Origin: Parapedobacter composti
Lineage (GTDB): Bacteria; Bacteroidota; Bacteroidia; Sphingobacteriales; Sphingobacteriaceae
Direction of reading: 5' to 3'
Assembly: GCF_900112315.1 (NCBI RefSeq)
Contig: NZ_FOLL01000003.1
Location: 1-64,000, forward strand
DNA length: 64,000 bases
Shown here piece by piece: positions 50,712 to 60,111 of the stretch (the stretch's first letter is position 1; the number at the start of each line of letters is the position of its first letter). A model generated the notes under the pieces. It was given only the letters and a program-made list of their open reading frames with translations. It did no database searches and had not been told where the DNA came from. The position numbers were made by a program, and so were the translations under genes.

Positions 50712-51587
50712 ATGATTAAATCCATGACTGGCTATGGCCTTGGCGCCAAAGACAACCAAAAGGTAAAATACACGGTAGAAATTAAGTCGCTGAACTCCAA
50801 GTTTCTGGAGCTCAACCTACGGTTGCCTAAGGCGTTTTCCGACAAGGAACTTACGCTTCGGGCCGAATGTTCGCGCCTCATCGAGCGCGGTAAGGTTAAC
50901 ATTACGGTCAACGTGGAATACGTCGATCAGTCGGCCGCTGCAGCGACCATCAATGCCGAACTGCTGAGAAATTACTACCGGCAGCTCGAAGCCATCGCTA
51001 CCGAACTGGGCACCGATAAAGGCAACCTGTTTGAACTCGCGCTGAATATGCCCGAAGTCGTCAGCCACAACGAGGAGGTGGCCGACGAGGAAGAAGCCGC
51101 CCTGCTGATGGGAGCCTTCCAAGAGGCGGTCGCCCGGCTCGACCTGTTCCGCAAAGACGAGGGTGAGGTGCTCCGGCAGGACCTTTCGTCGCGGGCCTCG
51201 GAAATTCTGCACCTGCTCGGCGAAGTGGAAAAGGTCGAAACCGACCGCATACCGCTTATTCGCGAACGGATAAACCAGTATATGGATGAAACCGTCGGCA
51301 AGGAGAATGTAGACATGAACCGCTTTGAGCAGGAACTCATCTTCTACATCGACAAGTTGGATATCACCGAAGAAAAGGTCCGCCTGCGCAGCCATTGCAA
51401 CTATTTCCTCCAAGCCCTTGAAGCGTCCGACGCAAACGGGAAGAAACTGGGCTTCATCTCCCAGGAGATGGGCCGCGAAATCAACACGCTGGGGTCAAAG
51501 GCTAACCATGCCGGCATCCAACAGGTGGTGGTACGCATGAAAGAGGAATTGGAAAAAATCAAGGAACAGCTGTTAAACGTGCTGTAA
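50712..51587 (+). CDS. yicC: YicC family endoribonuclease
   Basis: This 291-residue protein begins with the conserved MIKSMTGYGLG and has the DUF1732 C-terminus with QEMGREINTLGSKANHAGIQ (about 255-275). YicC proteins are reported to be endoribonucleases that promote decay of some small RNAs. YVEIKSLNSKFLELNLRLP-like and RGKVNITVNVE sections are present. It starts the typical Bacteroidota trio yicC-gmk-nadD; gmk overlaps the stop codon by 1 bp. Upstream in-frame starts (to 50502) run through the terminator and the preceding gene, and are rejected. Confidence 0.93.
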   Translation: MIKSMTGYGLGAKDNQKVKYTVEIKSLNSKFLELNLRLPKAFSDKELTLRAECSRLIERGKVNITVNVEYVDQSAAAATINAELLRNYYRQLEAIATELGTDKGNLFELALNMPEVVSHNEEVADEEEAALLMGAFQEAVARLDLFRKDEGEVLRQDLSSRASEILHLLGEVEKVETDRIPLIRERINQYMDETVGKENVDMNRFEQELIFYIDKLDITEEKVRLRSHCNYFLQALEASDANGKKLGFISQEMGREINTLGSKANHAGIQQVVVRMKEELEKIKEQLLNVL

Positions 51588-52159
51588 TGGAAGGAAAGCT
51601 CATCATATTCTCTGCGCCCTCGGGCGCCGGCAAAACAACCATCGTCAAGCACCTGCTGGCCAAACATCCCGACAGGATCAGCTTCTCGATATCGGCCAGT
51701 ACACGGGCGCCGCGCGAGGGTGAAGTCGATGGCCGGGATTACTATTTTATTTCCAAAGAAGAATTTCTGCACCGGATAGCCAAAAAGGAGTTCATTGAAT
51801 TTGAAGAAGTCTACACCGGAACGTTCTATGGTACACTCCGGGCAGAAGTGGAGCGGATATGGGCATTGGGAAGGCACGTTATCTTCGACATCGACGTCGA
51901 AGGTGGCCTGCACCTTAAGCGCAAGTTTGGCGACCGCGCGTTAGCTATTTTTGTGCAGCCGCCGTCGATGGAAATACTGATCCAACGGCTGCGCGGCCGC
52001 GGAACGGACAGCGATGAAAAGCTCGCTGAGCGGATTGCCAAAGCGGAGAAAGAGCTGACGTATGCACACCGGTTCGATATTATCCTGCGGAACGATGACT
52101 TGGAAAAAGCTTGCGCCGAAGCCGAAAAGCTGATGCTGGACTTCTTATCGGCCACTTAA
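51587..52159 (+). CDS. gmk: Guanylate kinase
   Basis: This 190-residue P-loop enzyme phosphorylates GMP to GDP. The P-loop SAPSGAGKTTI (7-17), the GMP-binding SISASTRAPREGEVDGRDYYFIS (33-55, shown by SASTRAPREGE) and the DIDVEGG and LRGRGTDSDEKLAERI sections are canonical. Its ATG shares one base with the yicC stop codon (TAATG), so the genes are translationally coupled. nadD begins 12 bp downstream. Confidence 0.96.
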   Translation: MEGKLIIFSAPSGAGKTTIVKHLLAKHPDRISFSISASTRAPREGEVDGRDYYFISKEEFLHRIAKKEFIEFEEVYTGTFYGTLRAEVERIWALGRHVIFDIDVEGGLHLKRKFGDRALAIFVQPPSMEILIQRLRGRGTDSDEKLAERIAKAEKELTYAHRFDIILRNDDLEKACAEAEKLMLDFLSAT

Positions 52160-52171
52160 CGTACATTACCC

Positions 52172-52753
52172 ATGAAGCGCATCGGATTATTTTTCGGTTC
52201 GTTCAACCCCATACATACGGGGCACCTCATCATTGCTAACTACATGGCCAGTTACACCGACCTACACGAGGTCTGGTTGGTAGTATCCCCCCATAACCCG
52301 CTGAAGAAAAAAGGTTCCCTCATCAATATGTATGATCGGCTGGAAATGGTCAATCTGGCCATCGAACACGCCGAAGGCCTCCGTAGCAGCTCGGTCGAGT
52401 TTTCACTTCCGCAGCCCTCCTATACTATCGATACACTGATCCACCTGCAGGAAAAGCATCCGGAGAAGCAGTTTGTACTCATCATGGGGTCAGACAACCT
52501 GGCGTCCCTCCACAAATGGAAGAACTACGAAATTATCCTGCGCGATTACCACATCCATGTATATCCGCGTCCGGCCTATCCGGTCCCGGCGGAACTGGCC
52601 GCGCACCCTTCGGTCACCATCACCGATACGCCGCTCATGGAGCTTTCCTCCACCTTTATCCGCAGCGCCGTGAAAAACGGCCAGAGCATCCGCTATTTCG
52701 TGCCCGACAAGGTGCTGGATTTTATCGAAAGCAAGGGGCTTTATCTGCACTAA
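52172..52753 (+). CDS. nadD: Nicotinate-nucleotide adenylyltransferase
   Basis: This 193-residue enzyme joins nicotinate mononucleotide with ATP in NAD synthesis. The nucleotidyltransferase start GLFFGSFNPIHTGHLIIANY (5-24, HxGH-type motif), the central GSDNLASLHKWKNYE and the C-terminal LSSTFIRSAVKNG (ISSTxIR motif) are typical. It ends the yicC-gmk-nadD operon. No good terminator was found after it. Confidence 0.95.
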   Translation: MKRIGLFFGSFNPIHTGHLIIANYMASYTDLHEVWLVVSPHNPLKKKGSLINMYDRLEMVNLAIEHAEGLRSSSVEFSLPQPSYTIDTLIHLQEKHPEKQFVLIMGSDNLASLHKWKNYEIILRDYHIHVYPRPAYPVPAELAAHPSVTITDTPLMELSSTFIRSAVKNGQSIRYFVPDKVLDFIESKGLYLH

Positions 52754-52939
52754 GGGCAACAACCGGTTCTCCATGTATTTCTATTTTTTCTTGACGAGTC
52801 ACCCCAAGATTCAGTTTAGGTTTCCTAATAGAGAACTCGGTTTTTAACGCTGCATTTAGCGACACCGAAGAACATGAACGCCAAATAGTAACGCATTAAC
52901 ATTAAACTAACCCGTCTATTATACAGTTGTCTCATATAC

Positions 52940-53077
52940 GTGATAATACGCGTGGGAGGTCGTTTGATTTTTGATGGTGAGTCCCTGCCGGCTACGACAG
53001 CTGTTATAACAGGGGAAATAGCATTTGCAGTCATTTCAATAGCGGCATTTTACTACTTCTTATGCAAAAAGAACTGA
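52940..53077 (+). CDS. Possible 45-residue membrane peptide or gene remnant
   Basis: A GTG-start frame reads VIIRVGGRLIFDGESLPATT followed by a hydrophobic helix (AVITGEIAFAVISIAAFYYFL) and ends KKN. The composition is protein-like, with a basic end after the helix. No ATG or promoter was found, and the frame is closed upstream near 52891, so it may be the tail of a lost gene. The rest of the 363-bp gap 52754-53116 shows nothing else, apart from an overlapping minus-strand frame of poor quality. Confidence 0.25.
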   Translation: MIIRVGGRLIFDGESLPATTAVITGEIAFAVISIAAFYYFLCKKN

Positions 53078-53116
53078 AAGGATACCGGCTGTCTGTCGCA
53101 GGCTGGACGGCCTCCG

Positions 53117-55024
53117 TCACTTAACGGAGCGGCCCGGCGAGCCCTCGATAAAACGCACCCTGAACCGACCGGCTGTATTTGCCGGAATTTCAGCATCAAA
53201 GCCAACCATTACCGTCCCTTTATTCTCTTGGTTATAGTCCCCGTAATTATAATCGCCGAACTCACATTTGTATTGCGAAGGATTCTCCGATGGCCGTATC
53301 ACCAGTTTAAAGGGAACATTAGCATCAAATAGTAGCAGCATGATTTTTCCCTGCTGAGAAAGCCTAATGGTTTGCTTATCCACAATTTCGGCCGATGAAG
53401 GTGTTACCATATTCCACCGCAGATTCACCGGCTCGGCGTTCGACTCAACCAAATCTTCTACTTCAAGATATTCATCGGCTACTATTCGCGCTTTCCGGGT
53501 AGCCGTCTTTAGTTCATCGCGAAAGTTTAAAACCGGCGTCAGATCTACTTTAGCACCCAGCTCTCTGTCGCCTTCATAAGTTTCGATGATCTCCGCTTTG
53601 CCCATCACGTTGTGGCGCTGATTATTGATGGTCAGTGTGTTATGGTTAAGATTGTTATACCTAAAAATATCCCAACGCTGTGAATGTTGCTCCATATTCC
53701 AGAGATCCACTCCCTTAGACTCCAACGTAATATAACTCTGTAAGCCGAAATCCATTGCCCACCTCACATTCCCTACATCATACACGAACGTACCCTGATC
53801 CATATGGCCATGCGCGTCATAAGCTCTCCCCCCTTTAATTCCGAGGTATTTTCCTTCCCCTGTCTTCCAGCTTGTGCGGGCGATAGATACGGGCGTGATT
53901 CCCCGACCCGTGAACACGTTCTTTGACGGTGCCCTGACATCGGATAACGTCAAGTTCTTTCCGAAAATGAGGGCATTGGGCAACAATCTTTCTTCATCGG
54001 AGTTAGTTTTTCTGGTATATATTCCTTTATTGATTAAGGGTATTTCCTGATATATCAAAGTCGGGTCGTCCAACTTATCCGCAAACCAAAACATCGAGGC
54101 GGATGCAGAAACCGATCTGCCGCAATCGTAGTAGTTGAAATAGTATCCTGACGGACCTGACGCAAACAGCATGTAATATGCCGACTCCATAAATCCGGGA
54201 GCGTTGGAAAGACCGTTATCTGAACCCAATGCGCTTTCCAGCGCGTCCAAAAACATCACCTGAAAGCTTGTGCCGTAATTCCAATAGCTGGGCCCTTCCG
54301 GATAATTTCCATCCGGAGCATAAGTCTGCAATGGCAAAACAGTGGATTTCAACGCCCTTTCGATGATAGCTATCGATTGTTCGCGTTCGTCTTCGAAAAT
54401 CGCCAGGGCACCATACACCAGCCCGCCATTGCATACGGGGTTCCAGTTGTTATGGCGCTCAAGAAACGATGCATATTCGGGCATATACGAAGGAACGAAA
54501 GCCTTTTCCACTATCGCTTTACGAACGTTTTCCCGCGTGCTTTCTTTCAGATCGTCATATAACCAGTCGTATGCAATGGCAACCGCCATGCACATCTCTC
54601 CCACATCAAGGAAGTGAGAAGGGTTCCAGGTCTCAAAAGAGCAGACCGCGTTAAGTTCCTTTTCCGCCCGGTCAAGATACCGGATATCCCCGGTCATGCG
54701 GTAACTGTATGACAAATAGTATAACCGCGTAAGCGCTTTCCTGGAAACGGCCAGCAAACGTTTACCCTGTTTTTCGAATACGAGCACGGGTTCAGCCAGT
54801 AACCCCTCACAGACCTCTTTGATGTAGGTGTCGATGCGTTTAAACTCCGGATTTCGCACAAGGGATGATTCAATCAGTTTTTCTTCCCCTTCGGCCAGCA
54901 AAAGCCTAGGGTGGTTTGCCAGTTTTAAATAGTCATATGACCGCGTCGCCGCTTGCTGTGTATGACACGATAAGAAAAAGCCCAACAAACCTATTGCCGA
55001 AAAAATCTTTAATATCACTTTCAT
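53117..55024 (-). CDS. Heparinase II/III-family polysaccharide lyase lipoprotein
   Basis: This 635-residue protein has a lipoprotein signal (AIGLLGFFLSC, Cys20). An alpha/alpha-toroid fills about 35-330, with HNNWNPVCNGG (191-201) and EGPSYWNYGTSF (243-254), which hold likely catalytic Asn and Tyr residues. A beta-sandwich domain follows (about 370-620), with YDAHGHMDQGTFVYDVGNVR (402-421), the heparinase II/III metal/catalytic His region. Such enzymes cleave uronic-acid glycans by beta-elimination; whether the substrate is heparan sulfate, hyaluronan, alginate or another polymer cannot be told. It is the last gene of the leftward PUL operon. Confidence 0.88.
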   Translation of the reverse strand: MKVILKIFSAIGLLGFFLSCHTQQAATRSYDYLKLANHPRLLLAEGEEKLIESSLVRNPEFKRIDTYIKEVCEGLLAEPVLVFEKQGKRLLAVSRKALTRLYYLSYSYRMTGDIRYLDRAEKELNAVCSFETWNPSHFLDVGEMCMAVAIAYDWLYDDLKESTRENVRKAIVEKAFVPSYMPEYASFLERHNNWNPVCNGGLVYGALAIFEDEREQSIAIIERALKSTVLPLQTYAPDGNYPEGPSYWNYGTSFQVMFLDALESALGSDNGLSNAPGFMESAYYMLFASGPSGYYFNYYDCGRSVSASASMFWFADKLDDPTLIYQEIPLINKGIYTRKTNSDEERLLPNALIFGKNLTLSDVRAPSKNVFTGRGITPVSIARTSWKTGEGKYLGIKGGRAYDAHGHMDQGTFVYDVGNVRWAMDFGLQSYITLESKGVDLWNMEQHSQRWDIFRYNNLNHNTLTINNQRHNVMGKAEIIETYEGDRELGAKVDLTPVLNFRDELKTATRKARIVADEYLEVEDLVESNAEPVNLRWNMVTPSSAEIVDKQTIRLSQQGKIMLLLFDANVPFKLVIRPSENPSQYKCEFGDYNYGDYNQENKGTVMVGFDAEIPANTAGRFRVRFIEGSPGRSVK

Positions 55025-55117
55025 TGTTACTTAGTTTTACTATGCCTGGGTGCCTTTCGCCTCATCAGAATACCGGTGCGAGCACCGCGGAAAACGATGC
55101 CCTGCCGCCGATATCGA

Positions 55118-56845
55118 TCACCAATGCAACCGCTGGTCGAGCTTGGTATTTATTGTGACTTCCTGTAAAGGGTAAGGTAATAAGTAGTGCTTTGCCCGAT
55201 CAAACGTAACTCCGGGCTCCAAATAGGTTTGGTGGAATGCATTGTTCTCCACATACATCGGCTGAAATTTAATCGCTTGGTTGGTTTCCACAAGCTTGTC
55301 TTCCAGCAGATTCCAACGCACCAAATCCTGCTTTCGCAGGCCCTCAAAGCATAGTTCCCTCAACCGTTCATCTACCAGTTCCTTAAAAAAATCATCGTGG
55401 TTTAGACTCCCAGCATAAGGCTCAAGCCCCGCCCGTTCCCTTACCGTATTCAGGCTGTTCACCGCTTCTGCTGTGGCGTTTTTAGTTCCGAACCTTCCTC
55501 CGATAATGGCTTCTGCATGCATCAGCAATACATCGGAATAACGTAAAATCGGAAAATTGATGCTTGTGTAATTCGGATCGGTTGCCGATCCCGTTACGTT
55601 GTTCAAAATCGTGTACGCGGCATCCACGATACTGCCCTGCGCCTTCAGTGCATTCAAGTCGGTCGGCTCCCACCGCCTGTATTTCCCGATTCCATACTCC
55701 TGATGCAAGGGATTATCGAAAATATAGCTCATGGTAAACCGCTGGTTGGCACTGGAGTAGTTGTTGCGGTATCCAGCAATGTTCCATTCCCTGCGGGTGT
55801 CTTCCAACAAATAAATATTGTAAACCGGTACGGCCACATTCACATTGGCAAAGCCCCGCGGGATGTCGGCTGTCCCCACGAACTCCACCCCGTTGATGTT
55901 GCCGATCCGTCCATGTACATTCAGCCCCAAGGCAATCAGGTTTCCAAATGAAATTTCGAATAACGATTCCCGGAGGTCATACCGGTTCTGCAAATAATTC
56001 ATAAAGTGGTTCCGGTAGCTCTGCGGATCGGCCGAAAAAGGAACGATGCCATGCCACCCGTCCCGGATAATGATTTCGCACTGTTCCTGAGCTTTCTCGA
56101 AATATTGTTGGGGGTTCTCAAAATAACAATCCGCCTCGTTATCCGCCAGATAGGGCTGAAAGCCACCCATCCGCAGATACAACCGGGCCAGCAAGCCGTG
56201 CGCGGCCATCTTGTTGGGCTCTCCCGGCACATACTCCGAACTGCTGGCATGGTGTAGATGCGTGGCGGCAAACAGAAAGTCCTTTTCCACTTGCTGATAT
56301 ACTTCAAGAACTGGCGAAGGCGCAACGTTGTTGTCGGCTTGGGATGAACTGGGGGTCAGCCTCAACGGCACCGGCCCGAACCAGTTAGCCAGGGTAAAGT
56401 AGCAAAACGCCCTCATGAAGCGTGCTTTCGCCAAATAACCGTTGTATTTTTCCGGCGTAAAGGCTTCCTGATTTAAATGCTTTTCGAGCTGGTTCACCAG
56501 TTGGATGCAGCTATACAGGTGCAGCCATAGGTTTTTGACCTCATCACTTGATGACGTGTAACCGAGCCGGGCTGCAGCCCAGTTGGCGGCCGAGGAGTTG
56601 GTATACATCTCATCTGTACCGCTCTCCAGCATCACATTAAACTTGTAGCCATACATATCGTCATTAGCCATTTCACTATAAATGCCTGAAAGTGCCATCT
56701 CCACTTCCGCCTCAGACGAATAAAACGTTTCATCCTTCCACGATGAAAGGGGATCCAGGTCGAGGAACTTATTGCAGCCCGACAGGCCCAACGCCGTGAA
56801 ACAACAAGTGGCGATAACATACATTCGGGATAGTCTCGTTTTCAT
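55118..56845 (-). CDS. SusD/RagB lipoprotein of the second PUL
   Basis: This 575-residue outer-membrane lipoprotein (signal CCFTALGLSGC, Cys24) has the SusD pattern: NKFLDLDPLSSWKDETFYSS after the Cys, YLAKARFMRAFCYFTLANWFGPVPL (about 140-160), and a C-terminal ELVDERLRELCFEGLRKQDLVRWN and HYLLPYPLQEVTIN. Length is typical. It lies 29 bp downstream of its SusC partner and 93 bp upstream of the lyase gene in the same operon. It would bind the polymer or oligosaccharides at the surface. Confidence 0.95.
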   Translation of the reverse strand: MKTRLSRMYVIATCCFTALGLSGCNKFLDLDPLSSWKDETFYSSEAEVEMALSGIYSEMANDDMYGYKFNVMLESGTDEMYTNSSAANWAAARLGYTSSSDEVKNLWLHLYSCIQLVNQLEKHLNQEAFTPEKYNGYLAKARFMRAFCYFTLANWFGPVPLRLTPSSSQADNNVAPSPVLEVYQQVEKDFLFAATHLHHASSSEYVPGEPNKMAAHGLLARLYLRMGGFQPYLADNEADCYFENPQQYFEKAQEQCEIIIRDGWHGIVPFSADPQSYRNHFMNYLQNRYDLRESLFEISFGNLIALGLNVHGRIGNINGVEFVGTADIPRGFANVNVAVPVYNIYLLEDTRREWNIAGYRNNYSSANQRFTMSYIFDNPLHQEYGIGKYRRWEPTDLNALKAQGSIVDAAYTILNNVTGSATDPNYTSINFPILRYSDVLLMHAEAIIGGRFGTKNATAEAVNSLNTVRERAGLEPYAGSLNHDDFFKELVDERLRELCFEGLRKQDLVRWNLLEDKLVETNQAIKFQPMYVENNAFHQTYLEPGVTFDRAKHYLLPYPLQEVTINTKLDQRLHW

Positions 56846-56874
56846 GATCGATTAAATGAACGTGTTTACTTGAT

Positions 56875-59800
56875 TTAAAAGGAAAGCTCCAATCCGGCTG
56901 ATACCGTTAAACTCTGCGGGTATGCCGAGTAATCCAATCCGGGTGTCAATGCTCCGAACCTGCCCACCGATACATCGGGATCATAACCTTCGTATTTCGT
57001 CAGCGTCAACAGGTTCTGCGCAGAGAGCGACAGTCTGCACCGCTTCATCCGCAGACTCGAAAGCATCCGTTCGGGGAGGTTGTACCCCAGAACAACTGTT
57101 TTCAGCTTAATGTAAGACCCATCATCCACATGCCGCGAATCCAACTTGTAGCCGAAAGGTGTAAGCAGGTTGGTGCCATCGAATCGCATCCCGCCGATAT
57201 CGGTTTCAGGATTGGTAGGGGTCCAGATATTTGCCAATGATTTCAACCCGTTTCTATTAGTATGGTAGATGCTCCCGTATTCTGATTTATTTCCGTTCAG
57301 GATATCGAAACCATAGGCCCACTGTAGAAGAAACTGGAAGTCAAATGACTTATAATTGAAGCTGTTGAATAAGCCTCCCGTATGTTTCGGGTGGGGGTTT
57401 CCGATGATGGTCCGGTCGTTCTGGTTAATAACCCCATCGCCGTTGATATCTTTAAACCGTACCATACCCGGTTTCGTGACGCTTTGATGCGTGGGTATCC
57501 CCTCTTTGAGCCGATACGCACCATCCTCGAACAAAAAATCATCCACTTGGTAAATCCCATCAAATACGAAACCGTATATCATGCCCACGGGCTGCCCCAC
57601 CCGGGTGATGTACTGGTATTCCGTCTGCATGAACTGTACGTCCCATTCCGGATCGGTCAGAATCTGCTGTTGCCCGCTGTTCAGCTGAATGGTTTTGGTC
57701 CGGTTAAACGCTATATTAAAGTTGGTACGCCACACGAAGTCACTTTTCCGGATGTTCTGCGACTCAAAGGTAAATTCTATTCCCCGGTTGGAAACCTCCC
57801 CTACGTTTTGCTGCACACGGTCAAACCCGGTGCTGAGCGCCATATCTGCGCCAAGTAAGAGATCTTTTGTGTTTTTTTGGTAAACGTCAACGGTTAAATT
57901 GAATTTCCGCATCAGTTCAAGATCCAGACCAATATTGCTCTGGGCGGTTTTCTCCCAGCGCAGATCGGGTACTGCCATGTTACTTTGGAAAGCGCCCGGC
58001 GAATAAGTCTGGCCAGTCCCCAATATATAGCCACTATTGGCATTCACGCTGAATAGGTTATACGCAACGAAATCACCGATCCGATTATTACCTGTTACGC
58101 CCCAGCCGCCACGCAGCTTTAAGTCAGAAATCGCCTCAATCGGCTTGATAAACTGTTCCTCCGAAAGTCGCCATGCCAAAGAAAACGAGGGGAAATAACC
58201 CCACCTATTGGCTTTCCTGAACTTTGAAGAACCGTCCGTGCGGAAATTAATGGTAGCCAGATAACGGTTGTCATACGCATAATTCGCTCTTCCGAAGAAA
58301 GAAAGCAAAGCGCTTCTAGAATAATCGGTCCGAGAAATAGTGGGGGTCGTTGCGATGCCGAGGTTGTGGATACCGAACTCATCCGTCGGCAGGTTCGTAT
58401 TTTGCAGGAAAGAATATTCGGAGGTATTGTACTGTGCCTCCACGCCCGCCAGCATACCATACGTATGCTTATTCTTCTGATCCTTAAACCGGAGGAGATT
58501 CGACGTGGACAGGATGTCCCACCGGTTGTCCGTAATCGACCCGTTTATTCCCCGGCTGGTCCGTGATGCTTCATACGTGTCCCTTTTATGGAATATCGTG
58601 GTCTCCCGAAGTGTGGTTCTATAATTGCCCATCGTGCTCCATTCAAACTTCTTCAGGAACTTGAAGTTGAATCCCAATGTCCCTGAAAGCACATCATCCA
58701 CGCGCGTACGCTCCGTATTGTTCAGTATCTTGACCGGATCGAAAAGATAGGGATCCATATCTTCAACGCTACTTTCATCATCTGATGTCCAATTAACCGG
58801 ATTTATCGGTCTGAACGAAATAGCATCGCGGATCACACTGTTTCTCGAATTGCCTGAAACAATGTGCCCATCGTGGTTATTCCGGCTGTACTCAACCTGT
58901 CCGTTTATTTCAAAATCAGGAGCTATTTTATGGGTGACCTTCAGCCTATTGTTGATTTTTCGGAAACCGGTATTAATCAACGTTCCGTCCTGGTTCAGGT
59001 AATTTCCGCTATACAGCAGGGTCGTCTTGACATTCCCGCCCCTCAGCGAAACGGTATGATTGGTCGACCGTGCGGTCCGGAAAATCTCCTCCTGCCAGTC
59101 GGTACCGGCCGCATTCCGGTACAGTTCAGGATCTACCCATCGGCGCAAAAAGAGCTGCACGTTTTCTCCGGGAACATAATTGTCATTGGCGTAGGCCAGT
59201 TTTTCCTGATATTTTACATATTCATAGGGACTGAGTACTTCCATCCTGTTGGGTATCGTTTCAAACCACGAAGACGAGCTTACATCAACATCGGTCCGGC
59301 CATCGCTCCGCCCCGAATGTGTGGTAATGACAACCACGCCGTTCGCTCCGCGCGAACCGTAGATGGCCGTCGCAGACGCGTCCTTCAAAATGTCAAAGCT
59401 CTTGATGTCCCGGGTGTTGATTGTCGAGGGGTCAAACCCTTCCAGGGGAACCCCATCTACGACATACAGCGGAGAATTGTCGCCCGTAATGGAGTTGCCT
59501 CCCCTGATCACGATATTAAGCGGAGCTCCCGGTGTCCCGTCCCGTGAGGTAACCTGCACTCCGGCTACACGGCCAGCCAACGCCTGGTCAAAATTCGCTG
59601 CGGGCGCCGCAGCCAGTTCCCTCGCATTAACGGTGCCCACAGCACCCGTGAGGTCTTCTTTCCTGACCACGTCGTACCCTACCACCACTTCTTCAAGCGT
59701 AATCTCGTCTGCGGTCAATATAATATCGATAATCTGCCGATCGGTTACCGGCTGTTCCTGACGCTGGAACCCTACGGCCGAAAACACCAGAATATCCGAA

Positions 59801-59997
59801 GGTCGGACACTATTGATCACATAGGCTCCCTCATCATTCGTCATTGTTCCCCTGGGTGCACCCTTCACGGCAACACTAACTCCCGAAATCGGTGTCCCGT
59901 CTGTTCCCCTCACGGTACCCTTGATGCTCCGCTGCGCGAACGTCGGCAATGCTGCTATACAAAGCAAAAACAATAATAGTAAGCTGATTGGTTTCAT
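56875..59997 (-). CDS. SusC/RagA TonB-linked transporter of the second PUL
   Basis: This 1040-residue outer-membrane protein has a signal peptide (1-21, ending LPTFAQ), a carboxypeptidase-D-like domain (about 23-95, SIKGTVRGTDGTPISGVSVA), the plug motif EVVVGYDVVRKEDLTGAV, DNSPLYVVDGVPLEGFD, ILKDASATAIYGSRGANGVVV and a C-terminal barrel ending in an aromatic-type LELSF. It has no STN domain, unlike the first SusC, which fits control by the hybrid two-component sensor at the window end rather than a sigma/FecR pair. It lies 114 bp downstream of the surface lipoprotein gene. Confidence 0.95.
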   Translation of the reverse strand: MKPISLLLLFLLCIAALPTFAQRSIKGTVRGTDGTPISGVSVAVKGAPRGTMTNDEGAYVINSVRPSDILVFSAVGFQRQEQPVTDRQIIDIILTADEITLEEVVVGYDVVRKEDLTGAVGTVNARELAAAPAANFDQALAGRVAGVQVTSRDGTPGAPLNIVIRGGNSITGDNSPLYVVDGVPLEGFDPSTINTRDIKSFDILKDASATAIYGSRGANGVVVITTHSGRSDGRTDVDVSSSSWFETIPNRMEVLSPYEYVKYQEKLAYANDNYVPGENVQLFLRRWVDPELYRNAAGTDWQEEIFRTARSTNHTVSLRGGNVKTTLLYSGNYLNQDGTLINTGFRKINNRLKVTHKIAPDFEINGQVEYSRNNHDGHIVSGNSRNSVIRDAISFRPINPVNWTSDDESSVEDMDPYLFDPVKILNNTERTRVDDVLSGTLGFNFKFLKKFEWSTMGNYRTTLRETTIFHKRDTYEASRTSRGINGSITDNRWDILSTSNLLRFKDQKNKHTYGMLAGVEAQYNTSEYSFLQNTNLPTDEFGIHNLGIATTPTISRTDYSRSALLSFFGRANYAYDNRYLATINFRTDGSSKFRKANRWGYFPSFSLAWRLSEEQFIKPIEAISDLKLRGGWGVTGNNRIGDFVAYNLFSVNANSGYILGTGQTYSPGAFQSNMAVPDLRWEKTAQSNIGLDLELMRKFNLTVDVYQKNTKDLLLGADMALSTGFDRVQQNVGEVSNRGIEFTFESQNIRKSDFVWRTNFNIAFNRTKTIQLNSGQQQILTDPEWDVQFMQTEYQYITRVGQPVGMIYGFVFDGIYQVDDFLFEDGAYRLKEGIPTHQSVTKPGMVRFKDINGDGVINQNDRTIIGNPHPKHTGGLFNSFNYKSFDFQFLLQWAYGFDILNGNKSEYGSIYHTNRNGLKSLANIWTPTNPETDIGGMRFDGTNLLTPFGYKLDSRHVDDGSYIKLKTVVLGYNLPERMLSSLRMKRCRLSLSAQNLLTLTKYEGYDPDVSVGRFGALTPGLDYSAYPQSLTVSAGLELSF

Positions 59998-60111
59998 CTT
60001 TTTCTGTTAAGAGAGTGTCGTCCTCGGCACTCCGTTTAATATTGGTTATCCATGCTGTCGTCTCACTTCCGTTAACCGGGCTGTCAGACGGTTTCGGTGA
60101 GCCGGAGATGA

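Noticed and set aside
52825-53034. Minus-strand frame of 69 codons after nadD
   Set aside because: It lies opposite the protein-like plus-strand peptide at 52940-53077 and has no motif or start signals.
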